DNA of 64,000 nucleotides from Dermatophilaceae bacterium Soc4.6 (GCA_039889245.1 JAZGVH010000002.1:1488001-1552000), one strand, 5' to 3'; counted from the first letter of the stretch, positions 1-8,570 are shown. Numbers and translations are program-made. The notes: generated by a model from the letters alone, not told the origin.

Positions 1-538
1 AGAGGCCGGCCGGCACCGACACCGTGGTGGCGGTGACCACGATCGCGGCCCAGCCGCCCTGACGCTGCGTCGAGTCGACCGCGGCCGGTTCGACGGGAGC
101 GGCGACAGTGGCGGCCGGCAGCGTGGCCGGAGACTGGTCGTCGAGGGCCAGGCGCGTGAAGGTGCAGTCGTATCCCCCGGCGACCAGCAGCGCCCCGAGG
201 GTCGGGTCGACCAGCCCGCCCGTCTCGTCCGCCGCCTCGAGGGCGACACGGACCGCCGCGAGGAGCACCGGGGACACCGCCACCGGGGTGCCCGCCGGCT
301 CGAGGCGGTTGACCCAGGTGAGGTCGCTGTCCTCCCGGAAGCGGCTGCACGCGTGGTCGACCTCGTCGAGCACGTCGGCCACCAGTGCCGCCACCGGCGA
401 GAGCGCGTCCGGGGTCGTGCGCACGTCGACGTAGGTGCCCAGCGCCCGCCAGGTGGCCGACCCGTGGGCGCGGTCGAGGACCGGCGCGCTCGCCGCCTCG
501 GCGGTCGCCGGATGGGCGAGCGCGCGCGTGGGGCTCAT
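1..538 (-). CDS. FAD:protein FMN transferase, ApbE family (3' end beyond window)
   Basis: About 179 N-terminal residues are visible; the gene runs off the left edge. ApbE enzymes cleave FAD and attach FMN covalently to a Thr of flavoproteins. Seen: a start region with LGTYVDVR, the segment DHACSRFREDSDLTWVN (the family's usual 'C..FRpdSelsrlN' stretch) and GLVDPTLGALLVAGGYD, matching the family's 'DPTvgpl...GYD' motif. No signal peptide is apparent, unlike exported lipoprotein ApbE forms, so a cytoplasmic or membrane-face role is inferred. ATG at 536-538 overlaps the TGA of the upstream gene (ATGA), so the two are probably translationally coupled. The Mg-binding C-terminal part is outside the window. 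Family assignment is firm; the flavoprotein target is unknown. Confidence 0.8.
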   Translation of the reverse strand, partial: MSPTRALAHPATAEAASAPVLDRAHGSATWRALGTYVDVRTTPDALSPVAALVADVLDEVDHACSRFREDSDLTWVNRLEPAGTPVAVSPVLLAAVRVALEAADETGGLVDPTLGALLVAGGYDCTFTRLALDDQSPATLPAATVAAPVEPAAVDSTQRQGGWAAIVVTATTVSVPAGL

Positions 539-1071
539 GACCCCGTCGTCCTGACCGGGGGTGGAGGCGGGGGCGGGGGCGGGGGCGGGGGCGGCGGGGG
601 CGGTGCAGCAGCCGGGGGGCGCGGGGCGGGCGCGGCGGGACGAGCGACGGGAGCGACGGGAGCGACGGGAGAGGCTCGGGGCACCCCGGCCGAGCGGGGT
701 GCGGCCGCTCCGGTCACCGCCGGGGCATCCGACCTCGCGCTGGACGCGCCGCCGACCCGGGCCGATCCCGGCGCCGAGGCCCGGACGACGACCCGCGGCC
801 CGACCACGGTGCGGACCGGGCGGGCCGACGTCACCACGACCGGGTTGGCGTCGGCCCAGCGCTGCAGCGCGGCCTGGTGCGCGGCCGCGGCGCGCGCCTG
901 CGACGCCGCGGCCGCCTCCGTCTCCGTGGCCCGCTGTCGGGCGGTCTCCCGGGCCGCGGCGGCGGTCGCCACGCCGGTGCCGGCAGCAGCAGCGGCGGCG
1001 AGCGTGCCGCTGAGGAGGGCCAGCACGAGCTGGGACCGGTTGCGCTGACCGGTGCTGAGCAGGGACGGCAC
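535..1071 (-). CDS. Ala/Pro-rich membrane-anchored protein with polyproline tail
   Basis: A 178-residue protein I do not recognise. The N-terminus has a basic stretch (about residues 1-14) and a hydrophobic Ala/Leu segment (15-38), a plausible signal anchor. An Ala/Glu/Gln-rich helical stretch follows (residues 38-70), then low-complexity Ala/Pro sequence and a run of 16 prolines ending about seven residues before the C-terminus. The start is GTG at 1069-1071 with only a weak Shine-Dalgarno. Its stop overlaps the ATG of the ApbE-like gene, so it probably forms an operon with it; an FMN-acceptor role is not supported by any visible motif. The proline run is encoded by near-homopolymeric C tracts (G on the plus strand, 553-603) and could vary in length. 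Reading frame and coupling support a real gene. Confidence 0.55.
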   Translation of the reverse strand: MPSLLSTGQRNRSQLVLALLSGTLAAAAAAGTGVATAAAARETARQRATETEAAAASQARAAAAHQAALQRWADANPVVVTSARPVRTVVGPRVVVRASAPGSARVGGASSARSDAPAVTGAAAPRSAGVPRASPVAPVAPVARPAAPAPRPPAAAPPPPPPPPPPPPPPPPVRTTGS

Positions 1072-1163
1072 GTGACCACGACCTGTCGGTGGGATGGCGG
1101 GTCCAGGCGGACCCGGTCGACCCCAGCGTGGAGGCGGGGCGCCAAACCGGGCGTCATCCTGTG

Positions 1164-1231
1164 CTCAAGAGCAGGTTAACGACCCGTCGGGCCACGAGGA
1201 CCAGCCGCCGCCGACTTAACCCGCTCTTGAG
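1164..1231. promoter_or_regulatory. twin inverted operator-like palindromes between divergent genes
   Basis: Two 16-bp sequences face each other: CTCAAGAGCAGGTTAA at 1164-1179 and its reverse complement with one mismatch at 1216-1231. Each contains its own palindrome, TGCTC-aa-GAGCA (1162-1173) and CCCGCTC-tt-GAGCGGG (1220-1235). The pair sits in the roughly 265-bp space between the divergently read genes that start at 1071 (minus) and 1336 (plus). That is the geometry of a two-site operator for a dimeric repressor or activator. No regulator can be named from the sequence alone. Confidence 0.5.
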
Positions 1232-1335
1232 CGGGTGACGACCCCGGCTTGACCCCGGCGGCGCGACGATCGAGCCGCCGCCTCGCCGACGCCGGCCGTG
1301 CCCGTGCCCCACACCGCAGCCCCGGAGGTCTCATC

Positions 1336-1821
1336 GTGTCCCTCACCCGAGTCGTCGCGGGCGGCACCCTGCTCGGCACGGCGGCGGCCGTCGCCGTCTA
1401 CGTCGCAGCCACCTCCGGCGGGGCGGCCGCCACCGCGGGCTCGCCGGTCGCCCCGACCACTCCCGTCGTGCGAGCCACCGTCCATCGGCTCGCCTCCTGC
1501 GCCCCGCCGGCGATCCTGCAGGGCCCGGAGTGCGTCGTCGTCCGTCCCGGCCCCACGGTGACCGTCACCCCCGCGTCCGCGCCGGTCCCGGTGGCGGGTG
1601 CACCGGCACCCGTCGCCCCGACGCGGGCCGCGACGGCCGCCCGCACGACCAGCCCGGCCGCGGCGCCCCGTCCCGCAGCCGAGCCGCAGACGGCGCGGCC
1701 ACCGGTCGCCACGTCGCCCACCCCGTCGCCCACCCCCACCGGCGACGAGCACGACGGCGGCTACGTGGGCGGGCACGATGGGGGCGGCGACGGCGAGCAC
1801 GACGGCAACAGCGCCCCCTAG
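1336..1821 (+). CDS. secreted Ala/Pro/Thr-rich protein, His/Asp/Gly-rich C-terminus
   Basis: A protein of 161 residues with no recognised domain. I start it at GTG 1336 because GGAGG at 1324-1328 lies seven bases upstream; an in-frame start at 1249 would put this site inside the gene. Residues 1-25 form a hydrophobic signal or anchor segment. Two cysteines (in ASCAP and PECVV) lie in the only non-repetitive part. A Pro/Ala/Thr linker follows, and the C-terminus is rich in Asp, Glu, His and Gly (GDEHDGG, GGHDGGGDGEHDG), which could bind metal weakly. It is divergent from the ApbE-like operon and shares the twin-palindrome intergenic region, so co-regulation is possible. Function unknown. Confidence 0.5.
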   Translation: MSLTRVVAGGTLLGTAAAVAVYVAATSGGAAATAGSPVAPTTPVVRATVHRLASCAPPAILQGPECVVVRPGPTVTVTPASAPVPVAGAPAPVAPTRAATAARTTSPAAAPRPAAEPQTARPPVATSPTPSPTPTGDEHDGGYVGGHDGGGDGEHDGNSAP

Positions 1822-1877
1822 CCGTGCGACCGAGGGGCCGGCGACCGCGCGCGACGGTCGCCGGCTGAGGGAGCCGC

Positions 1878-3224
1878 TCAGCCGCGACGCCCGAGCGGGA
1901 TCGGCGGGAAGGGATCGTCATCGGCATACGGGCCCTGTTGCCGCACCGGGAGGGAGATCGTCACCCGCAGCCCCCCGAGGGACGACCGGTCGAGGTCGAC
2001 CCGCCCACCGGCGGCCTGGGCGATCCGGTGCACGATGTCGAGGCCCAGTCCGGTCGAGCCGGCGTCACTGTGACCGCGCCCCCGCCACGGGGTGACGAGT
2101 CCCGGACCGCCGTCCTCGACGACGACGACGACGTCGGAGCTTTGCCCGCCCTGCGTCACCGCGACCCGCACCGGCGTGCCCTCCGGGGTGTGGGCGAAGA
2201 CGTTGTCGAGCAGGGTGTCCACCAGCTCGCGCAGGTCACCGACCGCCAGGAGCGCGGCACCCTCACCGCCGCCACCGAGGTCGAGGTCGAGGCGGCGCGA
2301 CTGGTCCTCGGCGAGCGCCGCCCAGAAGGCGATCCGCTCGGCGACGACCGGCGCCACGACCGTCGTCACCGGGATCCCGTCGACCACGCCGCGACGGGCC
2401 TCGCGCACCACGACGTCGATGCTGCGCTGCAGGTGGTCGACGTGGGCTCGCAACCGGTCGCGGACGTCGGCGTCGGTCACCAGGTCGGCATCGAGCCGCA
2501 ACGCGGTGACGGGCGTGCGCAGCCGGTGACCGAGGTCGGCCACCTGCTCGCGCTCCTCGCCGACCAGCTCGTGGATGCGGTCGGCCAGCGCGTTGAGGGC
2601 GCGCCCCAGCTCGGCCGTCTCGGGCGGCCCGCCCGGCACGGCGCGCGCGGCCACGTCGCCCTCGCGCAGGCGGTGGGCGACCCGGGCGACCTCGGTCACC
2701 GGCACGCTGATGAACCGGCCCATCCGCAGGGCGACCACCACCGACATGGCGACGAGCACGAGACCCAGGGCGGCCAGCAGGGCCCAGGCCCGCGAGACGC
2801 CGGAGTGGACCTCGTCGTCCGACACGCTCGCCACGACCACGGACACCCCCGTGGCCGACCCGACCGCCACCAGCGAGGCGATCCCCCCGTCGGCCGGGGC
2901 GGTGAAGGCGCTGAGCTCGGCTCGCGCGCGCTGCACCAGCGAGGCCGCCGAGGGGGAGATCACGGCACTCCCGAGCACCGTTCCGTCCGCACGGACGACC
3001 GCGACGTGCGGTCCCCGCGCATCGAGGTCGGCGACCGCGCGGGCGAGCACGGTCTCGTTGTCGAAGGTGGCCAGCATGGTCGCGACGTGCTGCGCCTGCT
3101 CGTGCGCCCGGGTGGTTGCCCGGTCCCGGGCGAGGCTCGCCACGAGGAAGCACAGCGGCAGGATGAGGGCCACGACCACCGCCGAGGTGGTTGCCGCCAC
3201 GAGGAGCGCGATCCGTCGGGGCAT
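1878..3224 (-). CDS. sensor histidine kinase, HAMP type
   Basis: A 448-residue membrane kinase paired with the response regulator upstream; its ATG overlaps that gene's stop (ATGA at 3222-3226). A first transmembrane helix lies near residues 7-30, followed by an extracytoplasmic sensor of about 120 residues, a second helix (about 155-178), a HAMP linker and the dimerisation helix with HRLRTP. That box has Arg where many kinases have Glu, but the phospho-acceptor His and the LRTP core are intact. The ATPase domain shows an N-box with Asn replaced in context as LLDNVFAHTPEG, a G1 box VEDGGPG, and STGLGLDIV. It probably senses an envelope signal and phosphorylates the adjacent regulator. Ligand unknown. 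The short Arg/Pro-rich C-terminus is nonconserved-looking. Confidence 0.9.
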   Translation of the reverse strand: MPRRIALLVAATTSAVVVALILPLCFLVASLARDRATTRAHEQAQHVATMLATFDNETVLARAVADLDARGPHVAVVRADGTVLGSAVISPSAASLVQRARAELSAFTAPADGGIASLVAVGSATGVSVVVASVSDDEVHSGVSRAWALLAALGLVLVAMSVVVALRMGRFISVPVTEVARVAHRLREGDVAARAVPGGPPETAELGRALNALADRIHELVGEEREQVADLGHRLRTPVTALRLDADLVTDADVRDRLRAHVDHLQRSIDVVVREARRGVVDGIPVTTVVAPVVAERIAFWAALAEDQSRRLDLDLGGGGEGAALLAVGDLRELVDTLLDNVFAHTPEGTPVRVAVTQGGQSSDVVVVVEDGGPGLVTPWRGRGHSDAGSTGLGLDIVHRIAQAAGGRVDLDRSSLGGLRVTISLPVRQQGPYADDDPFPPIPLGRRG

Positions 3225-3946
3225 CAGCCCGCCTCCGGCGGCGGAGGGGTGCTGCACGGGGCGTCGACGACGGGGGCCGCGAGACGCACCCCGACCCCCC
3301 GCACGCTGTGGAGGTAGACCGGCTGAGCGGCGGTCTCCCCCAGCTTGCGCCGCAGCCACGACAGGTGGACGTCGACGGTGCGCTCGCCGCCGCCGTAGGG
3401 CTGGTTCCACACCTCGGCCAGGATGTCGCGCTTGGTGACGACCTCGCCCTCGCGCCGCGCCAGCAGCTCGAGCAGGTCGAACTCGCGACGCGACAGCTCC
3501 ACCGTCACGTCGCGCATCACGACCACGCGCCGCGCCGGGTCGATCACGAGGTCGCCGACCCGCAGAGGCAGCTCGCTCCCCCCCGTGGCCGAGCGACGCA
3601 GGACGGCCCGGATCCTCGCCTCGAGGTGGTCCATGCCGAAGGGCTTGACCACGTAGTCGTCGGCCCCCGCGTCGAGGGCCTTGACGATCGAGGGGTCGTC
3701 GTCCCGGGCGGTGACCACGACGACCGGCACGTGCTGCACCGCCCGCAGCATCGTCAGCACGCTGAAGCCGTCGACGTCGGGCAGCCCCAGGTCGAGCAGC
3801 ACGAGGTCCGGCCGCTCGTCGAGCGCCGTCTGCAGGCCGCTCATCCCCGTCGACGCGCTCGACACGGCGTGCCCCCGGTCCGTGAGGGCCCGGATGAGGG
3901 CCGTCCGGATCGCTGGGTCGTCCTCGATGACCAGCACGTGTGTCAC
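3224..3946 (-). CDS. response regulator, OmpR/PhoB family
   Basis: A 240-residue two-domain regulator. The receiver domain (about 1-118) has the acidic pair D9/D10, the phospho-acceptor D52 in LVLLDLGLPD, T79 and K101 in VVKPF. The DNA-binding winged helix (about 130-225) ends with the usual TVDVHLSWLRRKLGE and VRGVGVRL elements. It is the first gene of a two-gene operon with the kinase. The start is GTG 3944-3946. There is no Shine-Dalgarno just upstream, and a TACGGT hexamer lies about eight bases before the GTG, so a leaderless transcript is possible. It is read divergently from the secreted protein at 3979, which may be a regulon member. Similar in layout to actinobacterial CseB-type regulators, but I do not assign that name. 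Confidence 0.92.
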   Translation of the reverse strand: MTHVLVIEDDPAIRTALIRALTDRGHAVSSASTGMSGLQTALDERPDLVLLDLGLPDVDGFSVLTMLRAVQHVPVVVVTARDDDPSIVKALDAGADDYVVKPFGMDHLEARIRAVLRRSATGGSELPLRVGDLVIDPARRVVVMRDVTVELSRREFDLLELLARREGEVVTKRDILAEVWNQPYGGGERTVDVHLSWLRRKLGETAAQPVYLHSVRGVGVRLAAPVVDAPCSTPPPPEAG

Positions 3947-3978
3947 AGTGGGAACCGTAGAGCAGGAGGGTGTGCGCG

Positions 3979-4638
3979 GTGATGAGAACGTCGCGTAGTC
4001 AGCTCGTCGTCATCGCGCTCGGATGGATCGGCGTGGTCGTGATCGCGTCTGCCCTGACCTTCGCGGCCGTGAGCAGCGCCAGCCGCGGCCTCGGCCAGCC
4101 GCTCGCCGGACCCGGCGTGGTGGGGCACCGGAGGTCGGCAGCCACGGCGCTGGACGCCGTTGCTCGGCAACCGTCCTCGACGACAGGGTCGTCCGCCACG
4201 TCGGCGTCCTCGGCGTCGCCGACCACCGTCCGGCCGAGCGGCCCGTCGGCCCCCGTCGCGTCCTCCTCCCCTGCGCCGGTGCCGCAGCTGCCCGCCGGAG
4301 CGGGGGCGCCCGCACCCCGATCGCCCGCCGTGTCCCCGCGCACGCCGTCACCCCGCCCGCCGCCCGGCCCCGCCCCCGGGCCGACCTCGCCCCCCTCCAG
4401 CCCTCCCCGCACCACGAGCACCCCGTCCCGCTCGGCCTCGTTCCAGACCGATGGCGGCACCGTCACCGCCACGTGCCGGGGCAGCGTGCTGAGCGTGAGG
4501 TCCATCGTCCCCCTGAATGGCTGGCACTTCCGGCAGGCGGCCGAGGACGACCACCTCGACGCCACCTTCATCAGTGGGGACAACGAGATCGAGCTCACGG
4601 TCGCCTGCGTCCACGGCACACCGAGCCAGGTCAGCTAG
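3979..4638 (+). CDS. secreted or membrane-anchored Pro/Ser-rich protein
   Basis: A protein of 219 residues with no named family. A strong AGGAGGG at 3964-3970 lies eight bases before GTG 3979 and eleven before ATG 3982, so either could be used. One hydrophobic helix (about residues 8-30) acts as signal peptide or anchor. A Pro/Ser/Thr/Ala linker of about 100 residues follows, then a compact C-terminal domain of about 65 residues (ASFQTDGGTVTATCRG to LTVACVHG) with two cysteines that could form a disulfide. The C-terminal part looks like a small beta-rich extracellular domain. It is transcribed divergently from the two-component operon with only about 32 bp between starts, so it may be controlled by that system. 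Confidence 0.65.
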   Translation: MMRTSRSQLVVIALGWIGVVVIASALTFAAVSSASRGLGQPLAGPGVVGHRRSAATALDAVARQPSSTTGSSATSASSASPTTVRPSGPSAPVASSSPAPVPQLPAGAGAPAPRSPAVSPRTPSPRPPPGPAPGPTSPPSSPPRTTSTPSRSASFQTDGGTVTATCRGSVLSVRSIVPLNGWHFRQAAEDDHLDATFISGDNEIELTVACVHGTPSQVS

Positions 4639-4725
4639 CCTCGCCGTGACCGACGCCGGATACCGGCCGTCGGACGCCTGACCCCGATCCCAATCCCGAT
4701 GCCGACCCCGATGCCGAGGAGCCAC

Positions 4726-5763
4726 GTGCACGTCGATGCCATGGTCGACCCGCACGCGCCGGGCGCCGGCGACTTCGCACGGGGCGCGGAGGCGCTGGGT
4801 GTGCGGGCCCTGTGGGTACCGGAGACCTGGGGCTACGACGCCCTCACCGGTCTCGGCTTCCTCGCCGCTCAGACCACCCGCATCGGCCTCGGCACCTTCG
4901 TCGTGCAGCTCGGCTCGCGCACCCCGGCACTGCTGGCGACGTCGGCCCTGTCGCTGCAGCACCTGTCGGGCGGTCGCTTCCGCCTGGGGGTCGGGGTGTC
5001 GGGACCCGCCGTCATGGAGGGGTGGCACGGGGTGCGCTTCCACAAGCCGGTGCAGACCACCCGCGAGACGATCGAGATCCTGCGCACCGTCAGCCGGGGA
5101 GACCGGCTCGTCCACGACGGAGAGGTCTTCTCCCTGCCGCTGCCGGACAGCCGTGGCCGGGCACTGCGTCCGGCGCTCGAGCCGGGTCACGTACCCGTCT
5201 ACGTCGCGGCGCTGGGGCCGGCCAACCTGCGGCTCACCGGTGAAGTGGCCGACGGGTGGCTCGGCAACGCGTTCGTTCCCGAGGCGGCCGAGGTGTTCCT
5301 CCGTCCCCTGCGCGAGGGCGCGGCGTCGGCCGGTCGCATGCTGGCCGACCTCGACCTGGTCGCGCCGGTCGCGGTCGAGGTCGCCACCGACGAGGCCGAC
5401 TCCGCTCGTCGCGGCCGACGGCACGCTGACGGCTACGCCTTCACCATCGGGGCCATGGGCACCGGTGGCGCCAACTTCTACGCGCAGGCGTTCTCCCGCC
5501 TGGGGTTCGCCGACGAGGTCGACACGGTGGCCCGGCTGTGGCAGGCCGGCGACCGGGAGGCCGCAGCGCGCGCTGTCCCTCTGGAGATCGGCACGCACAC
5601 CAACCTCGTCGGCACCCCCGAGCAGCTCGCCGCCCGGGTCGCCGCCTACCGCGAGGCGGGCATCACGACCCTGCTGGCCAAGCTCGAGGGGTCACCCGAG
5701 GCCCGTCTAGCCACCCTGTCGACGCTCGTCGCCCTCGTCGCCGACGGCGACCCCCACGGCTGA
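4726..5763 (+). CDS. LLM-class flavin/F420-dependent oxidoreductase
   Basis: A bacterial-luciferase-like monooxygenase fold of about 345 residues. Family hallmarks seen: GVRALWVPETWGYDALT, LAAQTTRIGLGTFVVQLGSRTPALLA, LQHLSGGRFRLGVGVSGP and the late substrate-pocket segment VPVYVAALGPANLRLTGEVADGWLG. Such enzymes use F420 or FMN as hydride carrier; the presence of fbiC 3 kb away makes F420 plausible, but the cofactor cannot be read from sequence. I chose GTG 4726 because GAGGAG lies at 4716-4721. ATG 4741 and upstream ATGs at 4699 and 4711, which lie in a short imperfect repeat, are alternatives. The next gene starts 47 bp downstream on the same strand. Confidence 0.85.
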   Translation: MHVDAMVDPHAPGAGDFARGAEALGVRALWVPETWGYDALTGLGFLAAQTTRIGLGTFVVQLGSRTPALLATSALSLQHLSGGRFRLGVGVSGPAVMEGWHGVRFHKPVQTTRETIEILRTVSRGDRLVHDGEVFSLPLPDSRGRALRPALEPGHVPVYVAALGPANLRLTGEVADGWLGNAFVPEAAEVFLRPLREGAASAGRMLADLDLVAPVAVEVATDEADSARRGRRHADGYAFTIGAMGTGGANFYAQAFSRLGFADEVDTVARLWQAGDREAAARAVPLEIGTHTNLVGTPEQLAARVAAYREAGITTLLAKLEGSPEARLATLSTLVALVADGDPHG

Positions 5764-5810
5764 CCCCCGACGCTCCATACGACGTCCTGCCCCCGGAAGA
5801 AGGCGCACCG

Positions 5811-6308
5811 ATGCTCTACCGCGACTCCCCGACCATCGAGGTCACCCTGACGGTGCCGGCCACGCCGCATGACGTATGGAGCCTCGTCACCGACATCGGC
5901 TTCCCGGTGCGGCACTCGACCGAGCTGCAGGCGGTGCAGTGGCTGGGCGACTCCGACGGAGTGCGCGTGGGCGCCCGGTTCAGGGGGACCAGCTCGCACC
6001 CGGCCACCGGCGAGTGGTCGACGGAGTGCCTGGTCACTGAGGTGGACCCGCCGCGGCGGTGGGTGTGGCAGGTGTGCGGGAGCGACGACGACCCAGTCGC
6101 CACCTGGGCCTTCGAGGTCGAGCCCGCGCGCGACGGGGTCCTCGTGCGCCAGTGGGCCCGGATGGGACCGGGCCCGTCGGGCCTGACCCCCGCCATCCGC
6201 GCATCTCCCGAGAAGGAGGCCCGCATCGTCGCCCGCCGGCTGGAGCAGTGGCGCACGTCGATGACCGCGAACCTCGAGGGGTTGCGGCAGGATCTGCAGC
6301 GGTCGTGA
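5811..6308 (+). CDS. SRPBCC (polyketide cyclase/START-like) protein
   Basis: A 165-residue protein of the Bet v1-like SRPBCC superfamily. Seen: the N-terminal strand IEVTLTVPATPHDVWSLVTD, a mid segment with VGARFRGTS, the DPPRRWVWQV strand and a long C-terminal helix (IVARRLEQWRTSMTANLEGL). Members bind small hydrophobic ligands or polyketides; no catalytic residue can be assigned. The start ATG 5811 has GGAAGAAGG upstream. It is probably co-transcribed with the oxidoreductase before it, so a joint role in modifying a small molecule is possible, as inference only. Confidence 0.75.
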   Translation: MLYRDSPTIEVTLTVPATPHDVWSLVTDIGFPVRHSTELQAVQWLGDSDGVRVGARFRGTSSHPATGEWSTECLVTEVDPPRRWVWQVCGSDDDPVATWAFEVEPARDGVLVRQWARMGPGPSGLTPAIRASPEKEARIVARRLEQWRTSMTANLEGLRQDLQRS

Positions 6309-6440
6309 CCTGCCGCGCCGACACGGCCGCGCTCTCCACCCGCGGGCTGACGCAGGTTCACCGGTGGACGAACTACCCTCGGTGACCATGGCCTGTGGGA
6401 CGATGCTGCGTCGAGTACGCCGAGTGACAGGGGGACGACC

Positions 6441-7616
6441 GTGAGGGTCGCGCACGTCACGGACTTCTACCTGCCCCGGCTCGGCGGCATCGAGATGCAC
6501 GTCGCCGACCTCACCCAGCGGCAGCAGCACCGTGGTCACGACGTGCACGTCATCACGAGCTCGCCCGCCGTCGGTGAGTGCCCCCGCGGGTCGTCCGTGC
6601 CGGTGCACCGGGTCACCGAGCGCTTCAGCCGGGCGCACGCCCTGCACCCGCTCTCGGTCCGTGAGGGGATCGCCGCGCTCGAGCGCCTGAGCCCGGACGT
6701 GGTCCACGCCCACCTCGGTGTGGCCTCGCCGCTGGCCTTCTTCGTCGCGCGCGCCGCCGCCCAGCGGGGCATCCCGACGGTGGTCACGGTGCACTCGATG
6801 TGGGCGGGGGTGCGGCCCATCATGCGCACCATGGACTTCCTCGGCCGCTGGTCCCGGCTGCCCATCCTGTGGACGGCCGTCAGCCGCGCCGCGGCCGGGC
6901 CCGTCGCGGCGGTGCTGCCCGCGAGCACCACCATCCACGTGCTGGCCAACGGCATCGACCAGGACCAGTGGCGGCTGGCCTCGCCGACACCCGCACCCGA
7001 CGACGAGCTGGTGCTCGCGGCCGTGATGCGACTGGCCCGGCGCAAGCGGCCGATGGCGCTGCTGGCCATCGTCCGCGACGCCCAGGCCGAGCTCGAGCGC
7101 CTCGGCGACCCCACCCGGCTGCGGCTGCTCGTGGCCGGCGACGGGCCCCGGCAGGGTGCGATGACGACCTGGCTGTCACGGCACCGGATGACGGCCACCG
7201 TCGACCTGCTCGGCCGGGTCGACCGACACACCGTGCACGACGACGTGCTGGGGCGGGCGCACGCGTTCCTCGCTCCGGCCGACCTCGAGTCCTTCGGGAT
7301 CGCGGCGCTCGAGGCGCGCTGCGCCGGCCTCCCGGTCCTGGCCAAGTCGGGCGGCGGGATGGGCGAGTTCATCCGCCACGAGGCCGAGGGTCTCCTCTGC
7401 GACACCGACGCCGACATGTCGGCGTCCATCGTGCGTCTGGTGCGCGAACCCGGGCTCCGCGCGCGCATCGCGCGGCACAACCGCGAGGCGACCTGTTCCG
7501 TCGCCTGGGGGTCGCTGCTGCTCGCGACCGAGGCGGCCTACGACCTCGCCACGCGACAGGCGCGCGAGGGCCGGCAGATCGCCGACGCCGACCTGCGCGT
7601 GCCGCTGGTGCGGTGA
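6441..7616 (+). CDS. glycosyltransferase family 4 (GT-B fold)
   Basis: A 391-residue retaining glycosyltransferase. The N-terminal half has the acceptor-side motif TDFYLPRLGGIEMHVADL, with the Gly-Gly loop, and HSMWAG; the C-terminal nucleotide-sugar domain has VMRLARRKRP and LVAGDGPRQGAM. The E-x7-E motif appears as ESFGIAALEARCAGLPVL and is followed by SGGMGEFI. No membrane segment is visible, so it acts in the cytoplasm or at the inner membrane face, probably in lipid or cell-envelope glycan synthesis. Donor and acceptor are unknown. The start is GTG 6441 after AGGGGG. Its TGA overlaps the GTG of the following transporter (GTGA at 7613-7616), so the two are coupled. Confidence 0.9.
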   Translation: MRVAHVTDFYLPRLGGIEMHVADLTQRQQHRGHDVHVITSSPAVGECPRGSSVPVHRVTERFSRAHALHPLSVREGIAALERLSPDVVHAHLGVASPLAFFVARAAAQRGIPTVVTVHSMWAGVRPIMRTMDFLGRWSRLPILWTAVSRAAAGPVAAVLPASTTIHVLANGIDQDQWRLASPTPAPDDELVLAAVMRLARRKRPMALLAIVRDAQAELERLGDPTRLRLLVAGDGPRQGAMTTWLSRHRMTATVDLLGRVDRHTVHDDVLGRAHAFLAPADLESFGIAALEARCAGLPVLAKSGGGMGEFIRHEAEGLLCDTDADMSASIVRLVREPGLRARIARHNREATCSVAWGSLLLATEAAYDLATRQAREGRQIADADLRVPLVR

Positions 7617-8557
7617 GACTCCTCCTCGTCGTCCTCGCCTCCCTGGGCGCGGCTGGCTTCTTCTCGCTCGCGACCGCCCTGAAGCACCGCAGTGCGGGCA
7701 CGATGCCCTCGATGGAGCGGCTCTCTCCCTCCGCCGTCGGCGCCTTCGCGCTGGCGACCCTGCGCCACCCGCTGTGGCTGGCCGGCATCGGCGCCGACGT
7801 CGGCGGGCTGGGCCTGCAGATCACCGCCCTCCACCTCGGTGCCCTGTCACTGGTGCAGCCGCTGCTGGTCAGCGCCGTGCTCTTCTCGCTCGTGGTGGCC
7901 CACCGCATCGCCGGCACGCGCATGGCCCGGCGCGAGGTGGGCTACGCCGGGCTGCTCGTGCTCGCGGTCGCGGGGTTCCTCGCGGTCTCCGGAGCCCTCG
8001 GGGTGCACGAGGGGCGGCCCTACGTGGGCTCGACGATCATCGCCAGCATCGTCGTCGTCGTGCTCGTGGTGGTCTGCGTCGGGATGGCGCGTCGACTGCG
8101 CACGGCGGCGGCAGGCCGGTGGAGCGCCGCCCTGATGGGCCTCGCGGCCGGCATCATCTACGCCTGCACGGCAGCCCTGATCAAGTCGTGCGCCCACGTC
8201 GTCGCCACCGAGGGCCTGCTCTCGCTGCTGACCGCCTGGCAGCTCTACGTGCTCGTCACCGCCGGTGCGATGGGCCTCTTCTTCGCCCAGATGGCCTTCC
8301 AGGCGGGGCCGCTGGCCGCGAGCCTGCCCGCGACGGCGAGCGTCGACCCCCTCGCCAGCGTCTGCCTCGCCCTCGCGGTCTTCCACGAGAAGCTCAACCA
8401 CGACCCGCTGTCGGTCACCCTCAGCCTGCTGACGCTCGTCATGATGCTCTTCACCGTCACGCAGCTCAGTCTCGTGCGGGCCCACCTCCAGACGGAGACG
8501 ATCACCACCGGCTCGGCCTCCGCCCCCCACGCGCGCCGGTCGTCCGAGGCGTCCTGA
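7613..8557 (+). CDS. DMT/EamA-like membrane transporter
   Basis: A protein of 314 residues with about nine to ten hydrophobic helices, starting with LLLVVLASLGAAGFFSLATALKH, and an internal two-fold pattern typical of the drug/metabolite transporter superfamily. The region GLGLQITALHLGALSLVQPLL resembles the NIPA/DMT-type branch with an ALKHRSA segment after helix 1. A His/Arg-rich hydrophilic tail is cytoplasmic. Start GTG 7613 overlaps the glycosyltransferase stop. The pair could make and flip or export a lipid-linked sugar, but this is inference from coupling only. Its stop is only 13 bp from the convergent stop of fbiC, with no hairpin between them. Confidence 0.75.
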   Translation: MRLLLVVLASLGAAGFFSLATALKHRSAGTMPSMERLSPSAVGAFALATLRHPLWLAGIGADVGGLGLQITALHLGALSLVQPLLVSAVLFSLVVAHRIAGTRMARREVGYAGLLVLAVAGFLAVSGALGVHEGRPYVGSTIIASIVVVVLVVVCVGMARRLRTAAAGRWSAALMGLAAGIIYACTAALIKSCAHVVATEGLLSLLTAWQLYVLVTAGAMGLFFAQMAFQAGPLAASLPATASVDPLASVCLALAVFHEKLNHDPLSVTLSLLTLVMMLFTVTQLSLVRAHLQTETITTGSASAPHARRSSEAS

Positions 8558-8570
8558 CGGGCGGTGACCG

